Assembly: GCA_013397455.1 (NCBI GenBank)
Contig: VYZB01000135.1
Coordinates: forward strand, 564,867-628,866
Direction of reading: 5' to 3'
DNA from: Crotophaga sulcirostris
Lineage: Eukaryota > Chordata > Aves > Cuculiformes > Crotophagidae
Length of the DNA: 64,000 bases
Under the pieces are notes generated by a model. That model made no database searches. It was not told the origin of the DNA and saw nothing but the letters and a program-made list of their open reading frames with translations. The translations under genes were made by a program, and so were the position numbers. This document shows, piece by piece, positions 40,249 through 49,876 of this stretch (position 1 is its first letter; each line of letters starts with the position of its first letter).

Positions 40249-41160
40249 ATCAACCGGTACATGAATGAGATGGAATTAATGTACCGTGAAATTCCCCAGG
40301 TAATGAAGGAACTAGACTTTGGGTAGTAGATATCCTAAGTAGTGTCTCTCTGGTCCAGCTGAATAGGGTAAGGAGTATGTCCTTCTAGATGCTCATGCAG
40401 TTGCCCAGCACGAAGATGATAATTCGGATCCTGACAAAAACATTCCATTCAGATGTGGCATAAAAACTTTGTGAAGGGCAGACGACAATTATGAAATTCC
40501 TCATTCACTCTGGAAACTGGACTGCATCTAACAAGCGAGGCAAGGATATCTGCAGTGACTCTGAGCCTGACAACTGTATAGCACACAGCATTTCATCCCT
40601 ATTTACTTCTTGGAAGACAGCATTTGTTTCCATGACAAACTGCAAGTGCTTTGAATGTCTCCTCCAGGGCCTTGCAGGCTTTCTTTCCAGCTGTAGGGAT
40701 TTCTTTCTTAGGAAAAAGTAAATTTACTTCTGCTACTATATAAAAAAGGAGTGACATGTACAGTGTAACATCAAATACAACTGCTCTTTTATGGCCCTGG
40801 GATGCATGTGTAACATCTCACCTGAAGCCAACTAACCTCTTGAGTTGTTGGCTTTGGACCACAATAGCTATTCTTGGGATTAAGACAGCATCCATTACCC
40901 ATTTCATATAGATTCTTCTTTGCTCTTGAATAACTAAAAAACCAAAAAAGCTGTTTTGTGTTCTACCTCTGATGTTTAAGAAGATGGTACTATCTCCTCT
41001 CAGATGTGCTCTTCCTCATCTTAACACAGGTGTTCAGAATTCCTCAGTTCAATACTGTAATTTGCCTGATATAAGCAGGAAACTGAAGGCCAGTGCGATG
41101 TGCTCCACAGCTCAGTGAATCCACCGTGGGACTCACTGCTCAGCATCAAAGGCTAATCAA

Positions 41161-41277
41161 AAGCATTTTCCCAAGTGCATCAATCAATTTCACTGGCTCC
41201 TATTAAATATGAAACCAAAAATAAAAGCTCTGGTGTATAGCTTCAAAGCTCTCTGGCCCAGGTCATACTTAATTTAG
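41161..41277 (+). mobile_element. Ancient LINE fragment, L2-like ORF2 C-terminal region
   Basis: One frame reads without a stop for 38 codons and includes HWLLLNMKPKIKAL, then VYSFKAL and a SYL motif. This follows the pattern HWLPV..RI.FK-.L-.TYKAL--G.-.P.YL found at the end of ORF2 in L2-type non-LTR retrotransposons. The fragment is short, diverged and isolated, ending at a TAG (41275-41277). It is therefore a fossil far older than the CR1 copies. The clade (L2 or a close relative) is inferred from recalled family patterns. Confidence 0.55.
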
Positions 41278-42315
41278 TACAGGCCCAAACAAGAGACAGA
41301 AAACTAATATTTACACCGGAAATATAACATGCTGTGGGATTCGCTTCTTTAGTGTAAAGTAACTTTTTCCAGAGCCCAAATTTTATCTTACAATGGAAGT
41401 TACCTCCAGTAATAAAAAGGCAAGGCTAGTATACATCTTGTGATTAAAACGAGCGACCACCCCTCAACATCTGAGATGTGAGGGATTCAAAGTCTTTGAC
41501 CTGCTTTGCCTCCTGCAGAGTCAGCGTTTGCTGAAATGTGAGTAATCTGGTAAAAATGACTAAATTCTGTCATTGATACCTCTGACACCCTGCAAAAATC
41601 CCTTATGAGAAGCCTATCTCAAAGTACTGCATAGCCTTGTAACGAAGGTGGATTTAAGTAGGTTGTTGAAAATTAATAAAAGCATGGAAACACTAAAATG
41701 AGGAAAACCAAAAATGCTGCATCCGTTAAAGGCAGAAAAAAATTTCAAAAGGGATCATATACATAGGCAAAACTATTTTTCACAAGGATCCACAAATAAA
41801 AATCAGTAATATCAGTTCAAGAGACACCTGATGAAATAGGCAGCAAATCCAAACACGATAAAGCTGGCCTATGGAAACTGTTGGAAGAAGATATCATCAA
41901 GAGCAGGACTCTGTTAAAATTGCCAGAAAAAAAGATTTTTCTGTTCTGCATTATTTTCCAAGTGTTCTTAAACAGAAAACATTTCTAGATGGAGCTGCTG
42001 TGTGCTGTCTAACCTCGCCCCAGGGTAAGCACAAGTTACTTTTGTCCTCCTTCATGTCAGCAGGGGTTAGGTTGAAGCCTTAACAATATACTAGTTTGCA
42101 TTACAGAATTGATGGATCCCCATCCTGATGTCTTGGACATCTACAGTCTAGTCTGTATTTTCAGCTATTTGATCTGAAATGTTTTGCAACGTTACTTATC
42201 AGTACACTACATGAAAAATCTCTGTACTTAATGAAGTAAAAGCTGGAGAATGGTTGCCTTAAATCATCAAGTGTTATTCAAAAAATCCCTGGAGAGAAAT
42301 ATTTATAAGGGGTAA

Positions 42316-42344
42316 ACAAGGTTGCTTACAAGGTTGCTTACAAG
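42316..42344. repeat. 12-bp tandem duplication
   Basis: ACAAGGTTGCTT is repeated exactly twice, followed by ACAAG of a third copy. Confidence 0.9.
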
Positions 42345-43323
42345 ATTTGTGTTTGAGAAAAGACAGACAAAATGGCAATGGGCACACAATGTGTCCCTTC
42401 CCAAACAGGGTAGGATAAAACCAAATACACAATTACACATTTGCAGATAATTTTCAGAGAGCACATGTCCACTCTACCGCTCCCTTCACTGAAGGTGTGA
42501 TCTGCTGTTTGCCAAGCTACACCAAACCAGTGATTAGCAAGAATGTGCAAACAATGTTGTTAAATGCTGTAGCTGTATCTTCCCTGGTGTCATCACTGCA
42601 AGGCTCAACATACTCAGCTGCAGCCAGGGCACTTCTGATGCTTGTCTGTCCTTAGTCTTGAGTTTCACTGCAGCTGAAAACAAATTACTCTTATTCACAA
42701 ACAGGCAATTTTTAAAAGTAATAGAAACTGCTTAAAGGGAAGGACTTGCATGATTGCGAAGGCTCTTGCCTGGCATCTTTTTCCTACTTAATTTCTACTT
42801 GTTATTTGAACCAATTTGGTTTTGCTATAGAGCTGTAAAGAAGTGCTTGTTTGTGATTTAATAAGCAATACACAATAATTACGAGGAAGAGGCCTGGAAA
42901 TGGCACTTAGTGATGGACAAAGGAGTTTGACAGTGGACTTAATAAAAAGCCCGCCTCACTGGTACCCCAAGACAGGCGAGTTTATTTCTACAAGGGGGAC
43001 ATGTTCCTTCAGGTTTGTAGGGGCTAGACTGGGGATGGGAGCGAGGTCCCCTCTGCTTAAATGGTCTTGAATACCAGGGACACTGAGGGAAACACACATG
43101 AAGGTGTGAGTGTGAAGAAATCAATCACCAGTGAGGTTTTCTGCCATATGTTTTCTGTTGGAGGTATTGCTTTCACATTCCTTCAACTACCTTTGGTAAA
43201 GATAGTTCAGCTCCATCTTATGAGGCTTTCTATAGTATTTGGCCATAATTAAGCCTTTTTGTCAATGGGAAACTTGATTTTTTTTTCACCCCAAAAGCAT
43301 GTATGTTAACTAGAATCCCCAAC

Positions 43324-43811
43324 ACAAGAAGGATATGGAACTGTTGGAATAGATCCACAGAAGGACTAGGAAGATGATCAGAGGGCTGGAGCAACTCTGC
43401 TATGAGGACAGGTTGAGAGAGTTGGCGTTGTTCAGCCTGGAGAAGAGAAAGCTCTGGAGACACCTTATAGTGGCCTTCCAGTACTTGAAGGGGCCACAGG
43501 AAACCTGGGGAGGGCCTTTTTCACAAGGGCTTGTGGTGATAGGATGATGAGGAATGGCTTTAAATTGGAAGAGGGAAGATTAGATTACACATTAGGAAGA
43601 AATTCTTCACGCTGAGGGTGGTGAGGCGCTGGCACAAGTTGCCCAGGGAAGCTGTGGGTGCCCCCTCCCTGGAGGTGTTCAAGGCCAGTTTGGATGGGGC
43701 CTTGAGCAGCCTGGGCTGGTGGGAGGGGTCCCTGCCCATGGCAGGGGGGGTGAAACTGGATGGGCTTTAAAGTCCATTTCAACCCAAACCATTCAGTGAT
43801 TCTGAGATTCA
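43324..43811 (+). mobile_element. CR1 LINE 3' end (about 490 bp)
   Basis: The longest CR1 copy here, in + orientation. It runs from AAGAAGGATATGGAACTGTT through the end of the ORF2 region (CTATGAGGACAGGTTGAGAG, TTCAGCCTGGAGAAGAG) and the 3'UTR (GTGCCCCCTCCCTGGAGGTG, CCCTGCCCATGGCAGGGG) to the 8-base tail repeats (ATTCAGTG, ATTCTGAG). It is 5'-truncated, as is usual. It shares the variant GGGCTTTAAAGTCCATTTCA with the copy at 59.4 kb, so both belong to one subfamily. It sits less than 100 bases upstream of the CpG-rich ATXN10 promoter segment. Confidence 0.95.
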
Positions 43812-43897
43812 TTTGGACCATTTAGAGGCATCTCCAAAAGCAGACAGATGAGTAGAAGGACCAAACTCAAGGCCTGCAGCACACCCCCAGCCCTCAA

Positions 43898-44017
43898 CAC
43901 GGTTTATTTTTCACGGCGGGACAAAAAAGTTTTACACGCCGTGGTCTCACGCGGGTCAAGGCCACACGGGCAGGGCCGCCATTTCCCACCGGGAAGGGGC
44001 GGGGCTGCGCTGCGCTG
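43898..44017 (+). promoter_or_regulatory. ATXN10: Probable ATXN10 CpG-rich promoter (5' part)
   Basis: The sequence turns abruptly GC- and CpG-rich just before the assembly gap. It contains a YY1-type motif GCCGCCATTT (43975-43984) and an Sp1 GC box GGGGCGGGGC (43996-44005), both typical of TATA-less housekeeping promoters. ATXN10 exon 2 begins 5.2 kb after the gap, and no exon 1 is visible in the known sequence, so the start site and exon 1 probably lie at or within the gap. Motifs are seen; assignment to ATXN10 is inferred. Confidence 0.6.
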
Positions 44018-44442
44018 NNNNNNNNNNNNNNNNNNNNNNNNNNNNNNNNNNNNNNNNNNNNNNNNNNNNNNNNNNNNNNNNNNNNNNNNNNNNNNNNNNN
44101 NNNNNNNNNNNNNNNNNNNNNNNNNNNNNNNNNNNNNNNNNNNNNNNNNNNNNNNNNNNNNNNNNNNNNNNNNNNNNNNNNNNNNNNNNNNNNNNNNNNN
44201 NNNNNNNNNNNNNNNNNNNNNNNNNNNNNNNNNNNNNNNNNNNNNNNNNNNNNNNNNNNNNNNNNNNNNNNNNNNNNNNNNNNNNNNNNNNNNNNNNNNN
44301 NNNNNNNNNNNNNNNNNNNNNNNNNNNNNNNNNNNNNNNNNNNNNNNNNNNNNNNNNNNNNNNNNNNNNNNNNNNNNNNNNNNNNNNNNNNNNNNNNNNN
44401 NNNNNNNNNNNNNNNNNNNNNNNNNNNNNNNNNNNNNNNNNN
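44018..44442. other. Assembly gap (425 N)
   Basis: Run of 425 undetermined bases, bounded by a CpG-rich segment on the left and GT-rich simple sequence on the right, a combination that often breaks sequencing. ATXN10 exon 1, with the start codon and roughly the first forty codons, probably lies here. The length may be an estimate rather than a measurement. Confidence 0.95.
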
Positions 44443-44812
44443 GCAAGCTCATGTAAACGAGCGTGCGTGTGTCTGCGGGCGTGCAAGTGTGTTCGTGTAT
44501 GTGTGCGTGTGTGCACTTGTGAGTATGTGCACGTGTATGCGTGTGTAAATGCACGTGCGCGTGTGGGTGCGCTTGGAAGTGAGTGTGAGGGTATGTTGTG
44601 TGTGAGTGCCTGTGTGTGTGCATGAGTGTGGATGTGTGCACATGAGCACACACGTGTGAGTGTGTGTGTGCATGCGTGTGAGATTGTGCGTGTCAATGCG
44701 CGAGTGTGCATATGTGAGTGTCCTCAAGTGTGTCCATGTGTGTGCACGTGTCTGTGTGCGTGCAAGGGTGTGTGTGTCTATGCATGTGCCTGTCCCTGTG
44801 TGTGTGTCCCAG
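44443..44812. repeat. GT-rich degenerate simple-sequence block
   Basis: About 370 bases of alternating purine-pyrimidine sequence dominated by GTGTG with interspersed GTGC, GTGAG and GCGTG words. The open frames across it, rich in His-Thr-Cys or Val-Cys, are translation of the repeat and not genes. It would lie at the start of ATXN10 intron 1. Confidence 0.9.
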
Positions 44813-47800
44813 GGCTCCCTATGTGGCACCACCTATGGGACCCAAGGCCAGCAGGGGTGACTTGTCCCTTCTTTCTTCCTTTCCCTTGAGGTCCCAAAGG
44901 GAGCTGGCAGTGCCCCTGCGGCTGTAGCAGGCCCAGGGCCGGCAGGAAAGGCTTGGGTCTCCCAGACAACACTTGCCCTCCTCGACAGGCGCACTCGGGT
45001 GGGTTGTAGCCATGGGAGTGGCTGCTGTGGGGCACAAAGCCACGGTGGGCCCTGTGGGGCAGCCAGCGATGGGTGAGATGTGCCCGTGCAAAGCCCTGTC
45101 TGAGGTTCCGTGTCTGCGTGAGGGCAAGACCTCGGGACGAGGGTGATGGTTGCAGGCCTTGATGAGCAGGGTCACACACTGTGTCGCAGGATGGGCTGCA
45201 GTGGGTGGGAAGGTTGGATGCCCCTTGTAGCTTTAAGGTAGGGAGAGAAGGTGTGGGGTTAGTGGAGAAACTGGGGGCCGGCATGGAGCATTGCTGTCCA
45301 GGAAGGTTGGGGGAACCTCTGCAGCACCACACAACTGCATTGGCTTTGGCAAAGTTTGAGTATGCAGAGGTTCCACTGTGTGACTGGGCTTGCAGTAAGG
45401 GTTTCCTGACTTCTGGGAAGGTGGGAGGTGGCATAGGTTGGTGTGAAGCTTGTGCTGCCTCCTAACAGTAGCTGTATGCAGCTTATAACACCTGAGAAAG
45501 AAGAAAGTGAACTTTTTAGCTTAGCATAAAATTGTGATGATAATCTTTTTTTTTAATTCCCGATACTAATTTTGTTAACTAAATGCACATTTCGAAGTCA
45601 GGAGGCAGGGGTAAGATGTATTTACCAATATTCTTTTGTGATCTTTGTGTGTACAGGAGACCTTCTTCTGGTGTTCATCTCAGTTTCTCTAGGAAGAGAG
45701 GAGGACCTGTGCAAATTGTGGGCGTACACGCTGATGCTTTTTCTGTCTTTTTTTTTTTGCCTTCCTCCCCAAAACCTCTGCCACTGTGTTTGACAGAGTA
45801 GATACACCCCAAAACAGCCAAGGTTGTGGCTGGAAGGTGGGCTGGAAGAAAAGCACTGTAGTTGCCTTTCCAGAAGGACAAGCTTGTAGTGTTAGTTTAC
45901 ATCCTATGGGACGTGACCTGTTGGATCTGAGAGCAACTTTGGCAATAAATTTACCAGTTGTGGATGTTGGTGCTGTTGAACCAGAAGATAAAACCCAATG
46001 GATCTTTGGTTCTTAAAGTTGTGATATTCAGTGACCATTTCCTTATTACATGGTTGTTCAGTGCTTGTGGAAACAAAATCATTTAAAAATGTGAGTTCTA
46101 GTCATCCGAAGTTCAGAAGCAAATAAGATGAGGAAAATAATGCCCCAACTATGAGACTGTGGTGTGGAAACTGGGAGACTTCAGCTGTGTGCTTGACTTA
46201 AGACTTCCAGTGCTTGGGAGCAGATGACCTGCTTTCTTTTTGCTTCCATTATTAATCTACAGAAGGAAGAAAATAGCTTTATTACCAGGAAACTTGTGAA
46301 TATAAATACTTTAATACATTTTAGGGCCTCTGCTGACAGATGTGGAATGGTGTAAGCACCTAAAACATAGAGTGGTATTACAGAATTGCAGACTTCTGTG
46401 GTGGTCTCATAATTCCCAACTGGTTTCATGATTTTTGGAGCCCTAGTCTTTTGAACAGGGTTACATTAATATTTTTAACTCATGTTCACCAACATATTCT
46501 CCAGCACAGTTTCTGTTTTTAACAATCAAGCACTTAGATCTTCCAAGGAGTGACAGTAATCTTTCTTTTGGCATGGATTCATAAATACTAAGTCTTTGTT
46601 TTGACTTAACAAGAAAGTGTGCCTGTCTTCCTTGTCTGAGGGCTGGGCTGTTGTATCCTTTGTGTCTGCTTCCCCTTGCATTCCTGCAAAATACTTGATG
46701 CATGGACAGGTGGCAGTAGCAAATTGTGAAGAAGCTGTCTTAACCAACAAAAGATAGGAAAGAGAATTTTTTGGAATATTCACAGAGCAGTTCTGAGTGA
46801 ATGTCAAGGCCTATTTAAAATAGAAGTTTATTTTTTTTCTCCTGAACGCTCCCAAACAGGCTCCTTGCTAATTTTATAAATTAATATTTAAAGATGGGGG
46901 AAAAGGTTATGGTAAGAAATTTTTTTCCATTTTTTCCTTTTCAAAAATATGTTTTAAATACTTGTAGCTGCTATTTCTATCTGTATGTGAATCTTTGACA
47001 TACCACTGGAAAATTTTTTGTTTGTTTTTTTAAATAGTTTTAAGCACTGCTGTGGAACTGTTACCTGAAATCGCTCTTGACTGTTTTGTTAATGCTAGCT
47101 AAACAGTCCCTGCTCTCCTCACTGATTTGAGAATTTGATTTTTGGAGCAGAAGGATGATTTTAATTAAAATTGCTTTGTAGCACACAATCAAATTGCAAT
47201 GCTTTATAAATGCTTAAGTATAATAGTCAGGTTTACATTTTCTCTGAAGATAATCCTGGCTTAAACAGCTGTTAAGGCATTCCCTGTTTGTTTGGAATAA
47301 CTTTTGCTTGTTTGATTAGGTTTTTCTTTTCTGTTGTAGGAAAAGGGTAGCTGTGGGCAGACATGTATGGTTAGAGCACATTGATTTTCTTTCATAGTAT
47401 GCAAGAGAGAGATTTAGAGGTCGGTCTCTTTGCTGATATGTGAAAAACCACCTCTGCTTCCACATTTGCAATGAGGACAGGCACTTCCTTGCATACATCA
47501 CATTTGGTCTCTGACCAAAGAGTCACAGACAAGAGTTTCATCTCCTTATTTCACTGGACACATCTACACTCCTACTTTTGTGTTTGTTTTTTTTTTTTTA
47601 ACTTCCAATGAAATATTAAAAGAAAATTTGTCCCAGCAGCCCAGTATGTTTGTGATCCATTATCTTGACTAAAACTTCTGTTCTGCTAAATAACTCTGTA
47701 ACAAGACTAGAAACTTTTCCAGCATCAGAATGACTTTAAGGTGTCCCTTTTAGCAGTAGAGTCACAAGAACGTGCACAAAGGTACTTACAGCTTTTTTTG

Positions 47801-49684
47801 TTTCTCTTTTGCCAATTTCGAATAATTTAATGTTGTTCAGTAGTACATGCCTTGCGCTGACCACTGGTTTCTGTATTTCAGAGGTAAGTCAGAAAATGAC
47901 CAGTTTCCTGTGCTAATCCAATACATGGACGATTTCCTATTTTAGAACAATTTCAGTGTTTAAAAACTCAGCTGACTAGCAACTAATGATTCTGTATGGC
48001 ATCTTCACTCAATAGGCTTCTGTGTGGCTGGGACAGGGCCTGGCTGGGCACTCCTTTACCCAACCGTAGCTCTTGTGATATTTAGAAAAACTTGTGCCTG
48101 GGTGGATTTGCCATGTGTACTGTGTTATGTCTGCCACTGAATTTTCTTTGGCATGCATGCCTGTGATGAAGCTGTGGGAGCTGCACCATGTCTTGTAAGT
48201 GGAGGTTTCAGGTCCCGTGAATGCCTTTTCCTAGGTCTTAAAAGCAAAACCAAATTCCAGACCTTCTTTCTGATTATGCAAGCTCCACTGTTTTCTTTGT
48301 AACTGAGGACCAGGTCTGCTTTTGGTCTTTCTTGTGCTCCTTTGCTATCTTCCCCCTTCAGTATGTAAAATGTAGCTTAGGATTGCTGATTTTTTTTTCC
48401 ACTCCCTATCAATAATTCTCACTGATGCTATGGTGGGGTTTTATGTAGCTGAAGACTGTAAGTGTGTTGGTCTTGATCAGTTGTGAGGTTGTAGAATAAA
48501 ATACGTATTTCCTGAAGATGTGATAGCTGATGTTGTAGTAATGTAATGATAGTTGTGTATATGGCTTTCTTTATGGATGTGTGACCACTTGTGATGAAGG
48601 GTAGGTAGAATTTCTAATTGTGAAAATGTTTAGACATTTGAGGAAGCAGCAGAACGCAGGTACTACTGTATTATCCACTAATATTTGATCAAGAAAATTT
48701 TAAGTTCTCCTTTAGGAAGAGTTTTCTGTGTAAACTTACTTTGTTTAATACTGGTTTCCATTTCATCCCACTTCCTTCTGTTCATAGCTCAGGAGGTATT
48801 TCTCAACTGTATGTCTCAGATCCTGACTTTCCTGTTTGATCTTTAGTACACAACAAGTCTGTTTAAGGTTCAAGAAAGCTGTGTCTGAATTTCCTTTTTT
48901 TTTCACTCTAATCAGAAGTATAGGATGAGCAAATTTATTGAGCTTTCCTGTAGTAATGCCATATAAACACTTGTTGTGGCTTCTTTTCACCAACATGTAG
49001 TATCAAAACTGAGTTAGCAGTGTTTCTAGTATGTTGCCCTCATGTCCTTTCTGGACATAAAATCAGGGGAGAGAGTATGTGAATAGCTGTAGTTTGGAAA
49101 CATTGTGTGTATCTGTGTGACAGATACAGTACCTGTAGGTACTAAGAAGTTTGGTGAAGCTACGTGGTGCAGCTCTATCAGCTCTCTCATCCATTCATAT
49201 CCGATCTGTCTATGTGCTTATGGTTTTGTAGCATTGTTTTCCAAAGTCTTGATACTCTAAGAAGTGGCTTTGGGTAATTCTTGGCTGAAGTAGACAGTGT
49301 TGACTTTCTTCTTCGGGCTTTGATCCACACACTTCACAATGGTGCTAGTGCAGCCTTGGGCATTCTTCACAACTCTCTGGTGAAATCTGTGGCAGACTAT
49401 TTTATAATGGAGCTTCTGATACCTCCATCTTCTGAAACATCTAGTGCTAGACATCTAAACTGTGTTCATTAAGTAAATCAGTTCCTGATTCTTAAACAAC
49501 ATATAGTGTCATGTATAATCATTCCAGCTATATGCATTAGGGAGGCTTTCTATTGGTTTGGTTTTTTAGATTCCAAAGAGTTGTTGGAAAGCTGTAGGAA
49601 ACTTAAAGCAACATAACCGTCATAGTGTATGATGCTTTTTGATAGCAACACTTCTGTTGTTCACTAAAGATTTATTTCTTTCAG
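44813..49684 (+). other. ATXN10: ATXN10 intron 1 (most of it)
   Basis: Moderately GC-rich for the first 650 bases, then AT-rich. It contains an unrecognised open frame near 45.8-46.0 kb and ends with a pyrimidine-rich acceptor (TTATTTCTTTCAG, ending 49684). No alternative first exon was recognised after the gap. Confidence 0.65.
45756..46016 (+). other. Unrecognised open frame in ATXN10 intron 1
   Basis: A frame open to TAA at 46014-46016 has a protein-like, non-repetitive composition over its last 70 codons (for example HPMGRDLLDLRATLAINLPV and a WIFGS end). No ATG begins it: the first near-start is GTG at 45786, which a vertebrate gene would hardly use. A pyrimidine tract followed by GACAG at 45791-45795 could serve as an acceptor. 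I do not recognise the peptide. It may be a decayed retrocopy, an alternative terminal exon, or chance. Confidence 0.15.
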
Positions 49685-49876
49685 AGAAATGGCAGAAGAA
49701 AGTGTATTTCGGAATCTCCTGGAAATCCTGACAAGTGCCTCAAGTGAAATAGAGCAGGCCTCCAAGGCCTCCCGTGAATTGGTAGATCTAGACACCTGCC
49801 TGCTGCTCATAGCAGAGTGTTTCAGATGTCTGAGGAATGCCTGTGTTGAGTGTGCCAAGAATCAACATGTCATGAG
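49685..49876 (+). CDS. ATXN10: ATXN10 exon 2 (ataxin-10)
   Basis: Coding exon of ataxin-10, a cytoplasmic armadillo-like repeat protein linked to neuron survival, neurite growth and cytokinesis. The exon begins after TTTCTTTCAG and ends at ATGAG|GTATAG. Its first base completes an arginine codon, 63 codons follow, and the last two bases (AG) begin the next arginine. The peptide matches the conserved N-terminal region: FRNLLEIL, then LLLIAECFRCLRNACVECAK, close to the human TECFRCLRNACIEC segment. The ATG at 49689 is an internal codon and not the start. The true start is in exon 1, which is not visible. Phase fits exon 3 exactly. Confidence 0.95.

Larger units (their letters stand above)
30001..43323. 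other. Intergenic DNA, FBLN1 to ATXN10 (part 4)
   Basis: AT-rich non-coding DNA up to the CR1 copy next to the ATXN10 promoter. It contains a TTTTA repeat (30486-30504), homeodomain-type AT stretches near 30.32-30.38 and 37.42-37.96 kb, an AACAT pentanucleotide repeat (40212-40248), an ancient LINE fragment (41161-41277) and a 12-base tandem duplication (42316-42344). No coding exon was recognised. Confidence 0.7.

Noticed and set aside
43848..44711. Long open frames of 200-250 codons on both strands across 44 kb
   Set aside because: They run through the N gap and the GT-rich repeat, so they are artefacts of undetermined and repetitive bases.
44449..44832. His-Thr-rich minus-strand ORF of 127 codons
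   Set aside because: Direct translation of the GT/CA simple repeat.
44778..45434. 218-codon minus-strand ORF next to the ATXN10 CpG-rich region
   Set aside because: GC-rich sequence lowers stop frequency; the translation is Pro/Ser/His-rich with no domain and overlaps the end of the GT block.
49257..49472. Overlapping 60-65 codon frames on both strands just before ATXN10 exon 2
   Set aside because: Protein-like on first reading, but neither strand matches a family I can name and no splice or start context supports them.
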